This document shows, one piece after another, positions 41,333 to 50,322 of a stretch of 53,491 nt of DNA; the stretch's first letter is position 1; each line of letters begins with the position of its first letter. The notes beneath the pieces are model-generated. The model was not told where the DNA came from. It saw nothing but the letters and a program-made list of their open reading frames with translations, and did not search any database. The stretch comes from Acidobacteria bacterium RIFCSPLOWO2_12_FULL_66_21 (lineage in GTDB: Bacteria > Acidobacteriota > Vicinamibacteria > Vicinamibacterales > 2-12-FULL-66-21). The stretch spans positions 148,119 through 201,609 of the forward strand of contig MELC01000091.1 in NCBI GenBank assembly GCA_001767455.1, given 5' to 3'. Both the position numbers and the translations under genes were made by a program.

Positions 41333-42172
41333 TTCGAGGAAGACCGCGAGCTCGCGGTTGTCGGGGAAATCGAGCGCGAGCGCTCGAGCGGACTCGGTCG
41401 CCCGGATCATGTCGTGTTCGCGGACCTGCATGTCCCACAGCCCGAATCCGGCTTCGGCGTGGCTGAAGAAATCCGAATCGATCCGCTCGGCGCTGCGCAT
41501 GGTCGCGAGCGCCCGTTTCTTGCTGCCGCCGCCGAGCACCCATCGCGTGCCCCACGGCATCTTCGTGTTGACGATGTAGTCGATCCAGGCGCGCGCGACG
41601 AGCGCCCGGACGTGCCGCGGGTGCTTCTTGAGGACCGCGTCGAGCGAACGCCTCGCCTCCCAGTACTCGTCCCACCCGGTCTTGTGTCCCAGCGGCCCGA
41701 GCTGCAGCCAGACGTAATTCAGATTGAGCTTGCCAAGGAAGAATAGCGCAGCCTCATCGCCTGGATTGGCCTTGAGGCTCGCGCGCGCGAGCGTCTGGCC
41801 GTGCCGGACGTCGGCGAAGAAGGCCGCCATCAGCGCAGGACAGGCCGCGCATAGCCTGAGCGCTTTTTTCTTGTCGGCGTCCTTCCGGTCGGCGTCCTTG
41901 TCCGAGGGGCGCTCGAGCAGTCCCTTGAGCTGAAAGAGCAGCGCGGAGGTGCGCAGCTCGTCGTTGGCAAGGTCCTGTCCCTGCGACGCCCGCAGTTCCA
42001 GGGTCAGCGCCGCGGCCGCCTCGTAGCGGGCGTTGTAGAACAGACGTTGCGCGTCCGTGAAGGTCTGCTGCGCGATCGGCACCCCCGCGCGCCCGATCCC
42101 TGACGGGACAGGCGCCGCCGCCGGCGCGACGATCAGTCCCAGCCCGACGGCAAGGGCCCACATATGATGCAT
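41291..42172 (-). CDS. Exported TPR-like protein of unknown function
   Basis: The protein is 293 aa from ATG 42172, with a signal peptide or anchor (WALAVGLGLIVAPAAA). The rest is helical with TPR-like pairs (AQRLFYNARYEAAAALTLEL, NPGDEAALFFLGKLNLNYVW), a Lys/Asp-rich loop and RLCAACPALMAAFF with two Cys. No enzyme motif is seen. The last 14 residues (ETRKNTENHGTHRN) are translated simple repeat, so the original C-terminus was replaced or extended. It is divergent from blaI and is transcribed from across the blaI promoter region. Confidence 0.65.
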   Translation of the reverse strand: MHHMWALAVGLGLIVAPAAAPVPSGIGRAGVPIAQQTFTDAQRLFYNARYEAAAALTLELRASQGQDLANDELRTSALLFQLKGLLERPSDKDADRKDADKKKALRLCAACPALMAAFFADVRHGQTLARASLKANPGDEAALFFLGKLNLNYVWLQLGPLGHKTGWDEYWEARRSLDAVLKKHPRHVRALVARAWIDYIVNTKMPWGTRWVLGGGSKKRALATMRSAERIDSDFFSHAEAGFGLWDMQVREHDMIRATESARALALDFPDNRELAVFLETRKNTENHGTHRN

Positions 42173-42200
42173 CGACCAAGGATACCCCCTGCGCACCCCC

Positions 42201-42243
42201 CAACGAAACTCTTCGTTGACATCTACGAACACATTCGTATATC
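42201..42243 (+). promoter_or_regulatory. blaI promoter with two operator dyads
   Basis: The promoter is TTGACA (42216-42221) and TATATC (42238-42243) with a 16-bp spacer. Two perfect dyads share the ACGAA-N4-TTCGT core: CAACGAA-N4-TTCGTTG (42201-42218) touching the -35, and TACGAA-N4-TTCGTA (42224-42239) between -35 and -10. Their centres are 22 bp apart, two helical turns. They are probably BlaI operators, giving autorepression. Confidence 0.7.
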
Positions 42244-42251
42244 TTTGGGCC

Positions 42252-42641
42252 ATGAGCCGTCCGCTGCCCCGACCGACCGACGCCGAGCTGGCGATTCTCC
42301 GTGTGTTGTGGGACCGTGGGCCGTCCACCGTCCGGCACGTTCACGAAGCGCTGGCCGGCTCCCGGGAGACCGGCTACACGACGACGCTGAAGCTGATGCA
42401 GATCATGGCGGAGAAGGGCCTCGTCACTCGCGACGAGTCCTCGCGGACGCACGTCTACGACGCGCGCGTCTCGCGCGACGTGACGCAGCGGCAGCTCGTC
42501 AGCGACCTGCTCGATCGGGCGTTTGGCGGATCGGCCGCCGCGCTCGTACTCCAGGCGCTCAGCGCCCAGCCTGCGTCCTCGAGAGAGCTGGCTGAAATCC
42601 AACGATTGATCGCGGACTACAAGGAAAGGCGAGACTCATGA
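42252..42641 (+). CDS. BlaI/MecI/CopY-family repressor
   Basis: This is a winged-helix repressor, 129 aa. PTDAELAILRVLWDRGPSTVRHV, shown by its ends (PTDAELAIL, GPSTVRHV), and GYTTTLKLMQIMAEKGLV are the family's DNA-binding helices. The C-terminal helices (SDLLDRAFGGSAAALVL) dimerise, and cleavage by the partner M56 protease normally occurs between the two parts. ATG 42252; the stop overlaps the M56 start (ATGA). Family members are autoregulated, in keeping with the dyads upstream. Confidence 0.92.
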   Translation: MSRPLPRPTDAELAILRVLWDRGPSTVRHVHEALAGSRETGYTTTLKLMQIMAEKGLVTRDESSRTHVYDARVSRDVTQRQLVSDLLDRAFGGSAAALVLQALSAQPASSRELAEIQRLIADYKERRDS

Positions 42642-44647
42642 GCGCTTTGACCTCTCTACTCGACGCGCCGGGCGCGACCGCGCTCTCCTGGACGCTCCTG
42701 CATTTCCTGTGGCAGGGGACGGCCCTCGCGGCCGCGTTCTTCCTCGTCGCGCGCTACGCGCGGCTGGGGTCCTCCGCCCGCTACACGGCGGGCGTGCTGA
42801 CGCTGGCGTCCATGCTCGCCGCTCCGGTGGCGACCTATCTCGTTGTCGCGCCGGATCTCGACGGAGGAGCTGCGGCGACGACGATCGCGATGGACCGAAC
42901 GCCCACCGTGTGGACCGGCGCGGGTGTGCCGCTCGACGCCGTCGCCCTTCGAAGCCAGGAGCCGGTGGCGCCTGATGGCTGGCCGATGACGGCCCTTGTC
43001 GTCGGCTTCTGGGCGCTCGGCGTGTGCATTCTTGCGATCCGGCTGGCCGGCGGCTGGCTACTCGCGCGCCGCCTTGTGCATCGCGCGATGGAGCCTGCCA
43101 GTCAGGAAATTCAGTCGATCGCGGTTCGCATCGCCGGCCGCCTTGGGCTCGACCGGATCGTCCGCGTTGCGCAGTCGTCGGCCGTCGCGGTGCCGGTGAT
43201 GGTCGGGTGGCTGAAGCCCGTGGTGCTCCTGCCCGCGGCGGTCCTCGCCGGAATGACCCCGACACAGATCGAGGCGCTGCTGGCGCACGAGCTCGCGCAC
43301 GTCAGGCGGCATGACTATCTTGTCAACCTCTTGCAGTCGGTCGTCGAGACGCTGCTCTTCTATCACCCTGCCGTCTGGTGGGTATCGCGCTCGGTCCGCA
43401 TCGAGCGCGAGCACTGTTGCGACGATCTGGCGGTTGGCGTGTGCGATCGGCTGGTGTACGCGACCGCGCTCAGTGAGCTGGCCACGTTGTGGGCGCCGCC
43501 ACGCCCTGCGCTTGCGGCGACGGACGGACCGCTCGTCGAGCGCATCCGCCGAATCCTTGGCGCGGCCGACCATGCGCAGGGCGCCGGCTCCGGCTGGCTG
43601 CCTACGCTGGCTCTCGCGATCGTCGTTGGCACCGTCGTCCCTGTGCTGCTGGCCTCAGGCAATCGTCCCGATGGCGCTGCCCAGTCCGGGAGCGCGTCCG
43701 GCGCCGTCGCCGGGAGTGCAGGAGCCGTCCAGGGAGGCGTGCCGGGTGGCGTCCCGGGAGGCGTGCCGGGTGGGGTTCCGGGAGGCGTCCGGGGAGGCAT
43801 CGCTGGAACCGTGCCGGGCGGCCTTGAAGGAGGTCTCCCAGGTGGCATCGAGGGAGGCGTGCCTGGCGGGGTGACCGCTGGGGTGTCGGCGGGTGTCGAG
43901 GGGCAGTCCGGTGCGCCGAAAGCCCAGAGTACGGCCACAAGCGACGCGCAGCGCCGCGAGCTGGCCGCCCAGATGGAAGCCATCCAGCGCGACGCCGAGC
44001 AGAAGGCAGAGGAGCTCAGGAAGGCGCTTCAAGCGCTCGAGGTCGAACGGCTCGACTCGCAATTGAAGCTGCAGCTCGCTGAACTCTCGGCGCAGCTCGA
44101 GCCCATGAGGAAGCAGCTCGAACGCATGAAACAGCAGGTGGAAAGGGGCGTGATGAGTCCAACGGACCTCGGGCAGCTCGAAGCGCAGATAACCGTCCTG
44201 CAGCAGAAGATGGTGGCCGCCCGGACGGAACGGGCTCTCCATGCCAAAGAGCTCGAGCTTCGCGCCGCTCAGCACCAGCAGCATGCGGAGCTCTCGCGCA
44301 AGATGGAAGAGTACGCGACGATGAAGCGCCTGTTCGATGAGCAGGCGGCTGCGTCGGCGGGCGAGCGGCCGGCTACGGGGGCATCGATCCTGAGCGGAAC
44401 CGTGGAAGTCGCCGCGGGCGAGCGCGTCCGTGCCGGGGACGTGCTCACGATCGAGATCCGCGGTGAGCCGGATGTCCCGCATGCCTATTCCGTGCGCGAG
44501 AACGGCGCGATCAAGCTGCCGCTCAGTCCTCCGCTGCGCGTGCAGGGCCTCACGGCGCAGGAAGTCGCGCAGGCCGTGACGAAGCAATTGACGGCGCGCG
44601 GCCTCGAAGGATCCGCGGTCGTCGTGCACCTGCGCCGGCATCGCTGA
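42638..44647 (+). CDS. M56 (BlaR1-type) membrane peptidase fused to a polysaccharide-export-like domain
   Basis: The protein is 669 aa. The N-terminal 340 residues are an M56 integral-membrane zinc protease: membrane segments at about 18-40, 48-70, 118-140 and 322-340, and the active site HELAH at 217-221 followed by CCDDLAV (260-266). In BlaR1 the outer part binds beta-lactams. Here it is instead a GGVPGGVPGG repeat (about 367-421), a coiled coil (about 436-570) and a C-terminal domain (about 593-667: VRAGDVLTIEIRGEPD, YSVRENGAIKLPL, VQGLTAQEVAQAV) that resembles the Poly_export domain of Wza. It probably senses an envelope signal and cleaves the BlaI repressor. Confidence 0.82.
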   Translation: MSALTSLLDAPGATALSWTLLHFLWQGTALAAAFFLVARYARLGSSARYTAGVLTLASMLAAPVATYLVVAPDLDGGAAATTIAMDRTPTVWTGAGVPLDAVALRSQEPVAPDGWPMTALVVGFWALGVCILAIRLAGGWLLARRLVHRAMEPASQEIQSIAVRIAGRLGLDRIVRVAQSSAVAVPVMVGWLKPVVLLPAAVLAGMTPTQIEALLAHELAHVRRHDYLVNLLQSVVETLLFYHPAVWWVSRSVRIEREHCCDDLAVGVCDRLVYATALSELATLWAPPRPALAATDGPLVERIRRILGAADHAQGAGSGWLPTLALAIVVGTVVPVLLASGNRPDGAAQSGSASGAVAGSAGAVQGGVPGGVPGGVPGGVPGGVRGGIAGTVPGGLEGGLPGGIEGGVPGGVTAGVSAGVEGQSGAPKAQSTATSDAQRRELAAQMEAIQRDAEQKAEELRKALQALEVERLDSQLKLQLAELSAQLEPMRKQLERMKQQVERGVMSPTDLGQLEAQITVLQQKMVAARTERALHAKELELRAAQHQQHAELSRKMEEYATMKRLFDEQAAASAGERPATGASILSGTVEVAAGERVRAGDVLTIEIRGEPDVPHAYSVRENGAIKLPLSPPLRVQGLTAQEVAQAVTKQLTARGLEGSAVVVHLRRHR

Positions 44648-44660
44648 GGTCCGATTCGGG

Positions 44661-44710
44661 TTGACACCTTACCCGAGCTGTCGTACTCTCGGGTCAAATG
44701 TCTACCCGAG
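44661..44710 (+). promoter_or_regulatory. padR promoter and operator dyad
   Basis: TTGACA (44661-44666) and TACTCT (44684-44689) are 17 bp apart. ACCCGAG (44671-44677) and CTCGGGT (44688-44694) form a perfect dyad with a 10-bp spacer that overlaps the -10. A third ACCCGAG is at 44704-44710, inside the first codons. This is a likely PadR autorepression site. Confidence 0.65.
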
Positions 44711-45054
44711 ATGGCGCCGGCCGCCTTGCGTTGATGCAGGGGACCCTCGAGGTCCTGATTCTCCGCACGCTCATCTTCGGCCCCGAGCACGGACAGGGCA
44801 TCGCACGTGCCATCCAGCAGACCTCCGACGACGAGCTGCTCGTTGAGCACGGGGCGCTGTATCCGGCGCTGCAGCGCCTCGAAGCCAAGGGCTGGATCGC
44901 CGCGAAGTGGGGGACGTCCGCGAACAACCGCAGGGCGCGGTTCTACACGCTGACGAAGACCGGGCGCGCACAGCTGCTCCGCGAAACGACGAAGTGGCGC
45001 CGGCTGGCGGCCGCGATGGCGCGCGTGCTCGGTCCCGAGCCGGAGCGGGGATGA
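44698..45054 (+). CDS. PadR-family transcriptional regulator
   Basis: This is a 118-aa PadR repressor: [20 protein letters not shown] begins the winged helix, [22 protein letters not shown] is the recognition region (given here by its ends), and [16 protein letters not shown] the wing and dimer helix. It overlaps the following permease gene by four bases (ATGA). PadR-permease pairs of this sort are very common in Acidobacteria. The dyad in the promoter suggests autoregulation of both genes. Confidence 0.93.
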   Translation: MSTRDGAGRLALMQGTLEVLILRTLIFGPEHGQGIARAIQQTSDDELLVEHGALYPALQRLEAKGWIAAKWGTSANNRRARFYTLTKTGRAQLLRETTKWRRLAAAMARVLGPEPERG

Positions 45055-47645
45055 CGTTCCGGCGCCGCCGCACTCACGACGACTTCTCGGACGAGATCCG
45101 GGCGCACCTCGAGCTGGAGGCCGATCGTCTCGCCGCCGACGGCATGAGCCGCGAGGCCGCGCGCGACGCGGCACGCCGCGCCTTCGGCAGCGTCACGCGT
45201 GTCCGGGAGCGGTTCTACGAGACGAGCCGCTTCGTGTGGCTCGATCAATTCGCCCAGGACCTCCGGTATGCCTGGCGCAGCATGCGCCGCAACCCCGCGT
45301 TCCTCGTCACCACGGTGCTGACGCTCGCCGTCGGCATCGGCGTGGTGGCCATCGCGTTCACCGTCTTCAACGCCTACGTCCTGCGGCCGTTCGCGGTCCA
45401 CGATCCCAGGAGTCTCCACCAGATCGGATGGCGCTCGCGCGACGCCGGTGGAGAGAGCTTCCGGTGGCGCGACTACGAGCAACTGCGCCGCCGCGGCGAT
45501 CTGTTCACCAGTGTCCTCGCCGAGAGCACGCGATTCGTGTCGTCGAACGGCCGTCCGCTCGCGGCGGCGCTCGTCTCCGGCAGCTACTTCACCGTGCTGG
45601 GACCGCGGATGGCAGCCGGACGCGGCCTCGGCGCCGCCGACGACGGAGTGGAGGTCGCCGTGCTCAGCCACCAGGCGTGGGTGCGGCTGTTCGCCGGGGA
45701 TCCCGGCATCCTCGACCGCCGCCTCGACGTCAACGGCCGGCCCTTCGCCATCGTCGGCGTCGTCGGCCCCGACTTCACCGGCCTCGGCGACATGCCGCGC
45801 GACGTCTGGGTGCCGTTGACGACCTATGCGTCGATGGCGCAGCCGGACCTCGTCGGCCGCGACCAGCCACGCGCTGTCACCATCGTCACGCGCCTTCGAG
45901 ACGACGTGACGGCGGAGCAGGCGCGGAGCGCGCTTGGATCGTTCGTGGCGGGCGCGATCGAGGGCGAGGAGGACGTGCGTGCGTTCGTTCGGCGGCAGGA
46001 CTCGCCCAACCCGCTGTCCCTGGATCTGCTCGCGGTGCTGTCGCCGGTGTTCGCCGCCTTCGTGCTCGTGCTCGTGACCGCGTGCGCCAACGTCTCCAAC
46101 GTGATGCTCGCGCGCGCCGTCGCGCGCGGCCGCGAAATCGCCGTGCGGCTGTCGCTCGGAGCGAGTCGCAGCCGCCTGGTCCGGCAGTTGCTGACCGAAG
46201 GGCTGCTCATCGCCGTCGTGGCGGGGCTGCTCGGGCTGGCGCTCACCGCCGTCGCGCTGCGCGCGGGCACCGTCCTCGTGTTTCGGACGCTGCCGCCGTC
46301 GGTCAGCGCGATCTTCCGCACCGCGCCGATCCCCATCGATCATCGGGTGTTCCTGTTCGCGCTCGTGGTCGCGGCTCTGACGACGCTGCTGTTCGCGTTG
46401 GTACCGGCGCTCCGGGCCTCGCGCCTGACGCTCGTGAACGCCCTGCGCGGGCATGGAGGCGACGCGGGCCGCGGATCGAGGCTGCGCGCGGCGCTGGTCG
46501 TCGCGCAGGTCGCCGTGTCGCTCGTGCTCGTGATCATCGCGCTCACGCTGGCGCGCAACGGCGCGGCGGTCGGGGCGGTGGATCTCGGCTACGATGCGCG
46601 CGGGGTGCTCTCGATCAACGTTCGCGAAGGGCAGACCCGTCTCGTTCGAGGCCTCGCCGAAGCGTTCGAGGTTGAGCCGGGCGCCGGCGACGTCGCGGTC
46701 ACCGGCGGCAATCCTCTCTTCATCCGGTCGCGGCCGGTCGCGGCGGCTCCCGCCGGCGCGGCGACAGCGGTCGCGACGAGATTCACGTTCGTGTCGCCTG
46801 AGTATTTCCCGCTGCTTCGAATTCCCATTGTGGGGGGGCGCGGGTTCCAGCCGGACGAGGCGCGCACCGGCGCCGCAGTGGCCGTTGTCAGTGAAGCCAC
46901 CGCGCGCGCCTTCTGGCCTCACGAGGATGCCGTAGGAAAGACCATCCGGATCGAGCGGCCGGAGGGCAGGCCCGTTGTCGATTTGCCCGGGTACTCGGAG
47001 GTGCGGATCGTCGGGGTCGTGAAGGATGTCGTCAGCGGGTTCGTCATGGACGGGCCGGACGCCGGACATGTCTACCTGCCCATCAGCGCGTCGAGCCCGC
47101 ATGCGCTGGCGCTGCTGGTCCGCCCGCGCCCTGGCGGCGGCCTCGGTCCCGAGGTGTTGCAGCGTCTTTTCGTGCGCGCGGCGCCGGATCCGCAGATCTT
47201 CGAGGCGCTGCCGCTCGACGACATGCGGGCCCTCCAGGTGTATCCGCTCCTCGCCGCTTCGTGGGTGGGGTCACTGCTTGGCGCCATCGCGCTCGCACTG
47301 AGCGTATCGGGACTCTACGGCGTGCTCACATACACATTGAGCCAGCGCAGGCGTGAAATCGGCATCCGCATGGCGCTCGGCGCGACTGCCGGCGCGGTGG
47401 TACGGCTCGTGATGCGTCAGTCGGCGCGCCTTGCGGGCGCCGGGGCGGCCATTGGCCTGTCGATCGCTTTGGCCGCGATGATGGCCCTGAGCTCCGTCGT
47501 CCGGCTTCAGCGAATCACGATTGTGGATGTGCCGGCGTTCGCGGCGGGGGTCTTCGTCGTGCTTGCCGCGACCGCGCTGGCGGCGTACCAACCCGCGCGC
47601 CGCGCGACCCGAATCGAACCATCCGAAACCCTTCGCGATTCCTGA
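45051..47645 (+). CDS. ADOP-type ABC transporter permease (duplicated MacB/FtsX)
   Basis: The protein is 864 aa. A cytoplasmic prefix domain (about 1-65, [17 protein letters not shown] and RAFGSV) precedes the first FtsX half: TM near 85-110 ([20 protein letters not shown]), a MacB-like periplasmic domain (about 115-320), then TMs with [23 protein letters not shown]. The second half repeats this, with a periplasmic domain (about 510-740) and TMs ending [27 protein letters not shown]. No ATPase is encoded nearby. Such orphan permeases are an acidobacterial expansion, with unknown substrates. ATG 45051 overlaps padR. Confidence 0.9.
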   Translation: MTFRRRRTHDDFSDEIRAHLELEADRLAADGMSREAARDAARRAFGSVTRVRERFYETSRFVWLDQFAQDLRYAWRSMRRNPAFLVTTVLTLAVGIGVVAIAFTVFNAYVLRPFAVHDPRSLHQIGWRSRDAGGESFRWRDYEQLRRRGDLFTSVLAESTRFVSSNGRPLAAALVSGSYFTVLGPRMAAGRGLGAADDGVEVAVLSHQAWVRLFAGDPGILDRRLDVNGRPFAIVGVVGPDFTGLGDMPRDVWVPLTTYASMAQPDLVGRDQPRAVTIVTRLRDDVTAEQARSALGSFVAGAIEGEEDVRAFVRRQDSPNPLSLDLLAVLSPVFAAFVLVLVTACANVSNVMLARAVARGREIAVRLSLGASRSRLVRQLLTEGLLIAVVAGLLGLALTAVALRAGTVLVFRTLPPSVSAIFRTAPIPIDHRVFLFALVVAALTTLLFALVPALRASRLTLVNALRGHGGDAGRGSRLRAALVVAQVAVSLVLVIIALTLARNGAAVGAVDLGYDARGVLSINVREGQTRLVRGLAEAFEVEPGAGDVAVTGGNPLFIRSRPVAAAPAGAATAVATRFTFVSPEYFPLLRIPIVGGRGFQPDEARTGAAVAVVSEATARAFWPHEDAVGKTIRIERPEGRPVVDLPGYSEVRIVGVVKDVVSGFVMDGPDAGHVYLPISASSPHALALLVRPRPGGGLGPEVLQRLFVRAAPDPQIFEALPLDDMRALQVYPLLAASWVGSLLGAIALALSVSGLYGVLTYTLSQRRREIGIRMALGATAGAVVRLVMRQSARLAGAGAAIGLSIALAAMMALSSVVRLQRITIVDVPAFAAGVFVVLAATALAAYQPARRATRIEPSETLRDS

Positions 47646-47646
47646 G

Positions 47647-47695
47647 CACGAGCCACGAGCCACGAGCCACGAGCCACGAGCCACGAGCCACGAGG
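47647..47695. repeat. Seven tandem CACGAGC heptamers
   Basis: Six perfect CACGAGC units and a seventh CACGAGG follow directly, one base after the permease stop. The block lies between the ADOP gene and the HIRAN-like gene. The phase is purely tandem with no inverted partner. Confidence 0.9.
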
Positions 47696-47711
47696 TGATA
47701 CGATCAATGCC

Positions 47712-48044
47712 ATGACCGACGGCATCCTTCATCGCATCCCCGTGGTCGGGGGCCTGGGATACATCGAGTCCGTGCGGCGGCTGCCTTCACCATTCACCGC
47801 CACCCTCGTGACGGAGCCTGACAACCGATACTTTCGTCACGCGATTGCCGTTGTGGCCAACGGCGAGAAGGTCGGCTACGTCGCTCCCGAAATCGCGAGC
47901 CGCTATTTCGAGTCGCTGAATTCACGAGCCGCCGGGTCTCCTGTGACGTGCCCAGGGCGTCGCGGCACCTACGCGGACCATCAGACGTCTGGTGTCGAGC
48001 TGCTGCTCGACTTCACGGCGCTGAGGGTGGCGGCGGTCGAATGA
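47712..48044 (+). CDS. HIRAN-like domain protein
   Basis: This is a 110-aa protein. PVVGGLGYIESVRR, ATLVTEPDNRYFRHAIAVVA and GEKVGYVAPEIASRYFESL match the pattern of a HIRAN domain (V..EPdNpyD..Av.V...g..vGYlp...a), a fold that binds DNA ends in helicases and nucleases. Here it stands alone. The C-terminal 40 residues are not recognised. Its stop overlaps the start of the M28 peptidase (ATGA). The HIRAN assignment is by pattern only. Confidence 0.55.
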   Translation: MTDGILHRIPVVGGLGYIESVRRLPSPFTATLVTEPDNRYFRHAIAVVANGEKVGYVAPEIASRYFESLNSRAAGSPVTCPGRRGTYADHQTSGVELLLDFTALRVAAVE

Positions 48045-49801
48045 GACGCGTCCGCGCGCTCGCCGTCATCACTTGCCTTCTCGCGGCCGGCGATGCGTTC
48101 GTCGCCGCGCCGCGCCCCCAATCGTCCTCGACCGTCCAGGCGCTGCCGTCGCGCGCCGAGCAGGCGTACAAAGCGATTGCGGCCGAATTCGATCGAGAAG
48201 GTGCGTTCGAGATCGTCACCTTCATGGATCGCTACTGGCGGCTCGCGGGCAATCCCGGGTTCGACGCGTCCATCGATCACATCCGGCAGAAGCTCATCTC
48301 CGCCGGATACGCCGAAACGCGCGAGGGCGTGGGCACCGTCCGCGTCGAGGAATACGGCACCAATGTCAAGGGATGGGACTACACGATAGGAACCCTGGCG
48401 TTCGACGACGGCAGCAAGCCGCCGCTCCTCTCGCGGGAGCAGGACCGCGTGTCCCTCGCGATCAATTCGTTTTCCACGCCGCCCGGCGGGGTGCGCGCGC
48501 CGCTCGTGGACGTCGGTGCAGGCATGGCCGAAGGCGACTACGCGGGCAAGGAGATCCGGGGGGCCATGGTCCTGGGCGACGCGTCACCCGGCCGGCTGTG
48601 GCAGGAGGCGGTGAAGAAGCGCGGCGCCGCCGGTGTCGTGTCCACGCAGATCGCGCCGTACATCCGTCCGTCCGATCCGGCCGCGATGACGCCGCAGCAG
48701 AAGGATGTCCTGCAGTGGGGGGCCATTCCCTACGACGCAGCCGTCAAGGGCTTCGGGTTCAAGTCGTCGTGGCGTGCCGCCGACCGCATGCGTCAGCGCC
48801 TGCGGAAGGGTCCCGTCGCCGTCCGCGTCACCGTTCGGTCCACCTTCTACGACGCTCCGGCGCGCTCGCTGATTGCGGAGATTCCGGGACGCTCGCTCGC
48901 GTCCGACCGCATCGTGCTGGTCGCGCACGTGCAGGAGCCCGGCGCGAACGACGATGCGAGCGGGTGCGGGACGTTGTATGGACTGGCCCGGGCGCTTGCG
49001 AGCGGCATCCGGAGCGGGACGTTGCCGCGTCCCGAGCGCACGCTCACGTTTCTCTGGGTGGACGAGGTGCGCGGAAGCCGGCAGTGGATTGCCAGCCATC
49101 CTGATGAGGCGCGCCGCGTGCACTACATGTTCGCCATGGACATGACGGGAGAGGACACCGCGAAGACCGGCGGCACGTTCCTCATCGAGAAGCAGGCGGA
49201 TCCGAGCGCGGTGTGGGCCCGTCCCTCCGACCCTCATACGGAGTGGGGTTCGGGCCAGGTTCGCGCGGAGACGCTCAAAGGGAGCCTCCTCAACGACCTT
49301 CACCTGGCGTTTTGCCAGCGGCGCGCGCGGGATACCGGCTGGATCGTGCGCACGAATCCGTACGAAGGCGGAAGCGATCATACGGCGTTCGCCAGTGCCG
49401 GTGTGCCATCGCTGCTCAACTGGCACTTCACGGATCGCTACTACCACTCGAACCAGGATCGGCCCGACAAGACGAGCGCGGCGGAGATGGAGAACGTCGG
49501 CGTCGCGGTCGCGGCCTCCGCCTGGTTCCTGGCGTCGGCGACTCGCGCCGATGCACCGGATGTTGTCGCGTTGCTCGCGTCAGCCGCGAACCGTCGTCTC
49601 GCTCTGGAGCGGAGCCAGGGACCGGCCATCGTGGCGCGCGCGCCGAACAGGGCCGAGGCCGAAGCGACGGAGGCCAGGGTCATCGACGCGTGGCTGAAGT
49701 GGTACCGCGAGGCGTTCGACACCGTCCTCAAACTGCCCGTCGACGGCGCGGACGACGCGCTGAGGAACCGCGTGGCTGAGGCGAAGGCCTCTCTGCGGTG
49801 A
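48041..49801 (+). CDS. Exported M28-family zinc peptidase with PA domain
   Basis: The protein is 586 aa with a signal peptide (ending about residue 22, DAFVAAPRPQ after it). A PA-type insert lies around residues 150-250 (VRAPLVDVGAGMAEGDYAGK). The M28 core shows VAHVQEPGANDDASGCGTLY (metal His and Asp), LWVDEVRGSRQW (here Asp-Glu where the family usually has Glu-Glu), FAMDMTGED and the last metal His region WHFTDRYYHSNQDRPDK. It is probably an aminopeptidase acting outside the cytoplasm. It overlaps both neighbours by four bases. Confidence 0.85.
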   Translation: MRRVRALAVITCLLAAGDAFVAAPRPQSSSTVQALPSRAEQAYKAIAAEFDREGAFEIVTFMDRYWRLAGNPGFDASIDHIRQKLISAGYAETREGVGTVRVEEYGTNVKGWDYTIGTLAFDDGSKPPLLSREQDRVSLAINSFSTPPGGVRAPLVDVGAGMAEGDYAGKEIRGAMVLGDASPGRLWQEAVKKRGAAGVVSTQIAPYIRPSDPAAMTPQQKDVLQWGAIPYDAAVKGFGFKSSWRAADRMRQRLRKGPVAVRVTVRSTFYDAPARSLIAEIPGRSLASDRIVLVAHVQEPGANDDASGCGTLYGLARALASGIRSGTLPRPERTLTFLWVDEVRGSRQWIASHPDEARRVHYMFAMDMTGEDTAKTGGTFLIEKQADPSAVWARPSDPHTEWGSGQVRAETLKGSLLNDLHLAFCQRRARDTGWIVRTNPYEGGSDHTAFASAGVPSLLNWHFTDRYYHSNQDRPDKTSAAEMENVGVAVAASAWFLASATRADAPDVVALLASAANRRLALERSQGPAIVARAPNRAEAEATEARVIDAWLKWYREAFDTVLKLPVDGADDALRNRVAEAKASLR

Positions 49802-50217
49802 TCCGCATCAACGACCGCGTCGTCCTTCAGGACTCCGAGATCGAGGAGCGGTTCGTGCGCGCCTCCGGGCCCGGGGGACAGAACGTCAACAAGGTGGCGA
49901 CGGCGGTGCAGGTCCGCGTCGACATCGCGGCGGCGTCGTTGCCCGAGGACGTCAAGGCGCGGCTGGCGGCGCTTGCGGGGTCGCGGTTGACCTCGACGGG
50001 GGTGCTCGTCATCGACGCGCGGGAGCATCGCACGCAGGGCCGGAACCGCGAGGCGGCGAGGGAACGGCTGACCGAGCTGTTGCGGCACGCGTCGCGGAGG
50101 CCGCGCGTGCGGCGCGCGACAAGACCCACCGCGGCCTCGCGTGAGCGCCGGATTACCGTCAAACGTCATCGCAGCGAGACGAAACAACGCCGCCGCGCGG
50201 GCGGTGATGATGACTGA
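49798..50217 (+). CDS. arfB: Peptidyl-tRNA hydrolase ArfB (YaeJ), ribosome rescue
   Basis: ArfB releases peptides from stalled ribosomes lacking a stop codon. The protein is 139 aa. It has the GGQ motif in ASGPGGQNVNKVATAV and the basic C-terminal tail (ERRITVKRHRSETKQRRRAG) that reads the empty mRNA channel. GTG 49798 overlaps the M28 stop by four bases (GTGA). Confidence 0.93.
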   Translation: MIRINDRVVLQDSEIEERFVRASGPGGQNVNKVATAVQVRVDIAAASLPEDVKARLAALAGSRLTSTGVLVIDAREHRTQGRNREAARERLTELLRHASRRPRVRRATRPTAASRERRITVKRHRSETKQRRRAGGDDD

Positions 50218-50264
50218 GCCGTTTCGTTTCGACGCGCGTCTCTGTTGCGCAGCCCTTCCACCTT

Positions 50265-50318
50265 CGCGCGAAGCGCTTCGGCGGACCGCCGTAGCCTTGG
50301 CGGAGGCGGTTAGGGCTG
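50265..50318. repeat. GC-rich CTTCGCGCGAAGCGCTTCGG sequence
   Basis: The region from CTTCGCGCGAAGCGCTTCGG to GGCGGAGGCGG holds short overlapping palindromes (TTCGCGCGAA, CGAAGCGCTTCG). It looks like a dispersed intergenic repeat, but no second copy is present in this window. Confidence 0.35.
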
Positions 50319-50322
50319 CCTG

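Noticed and set aside
47647-47695. CRISPR-like array
   Set aside because: Units are seven bases with no spacers and no cas genes; it is a simple tandem repeat.
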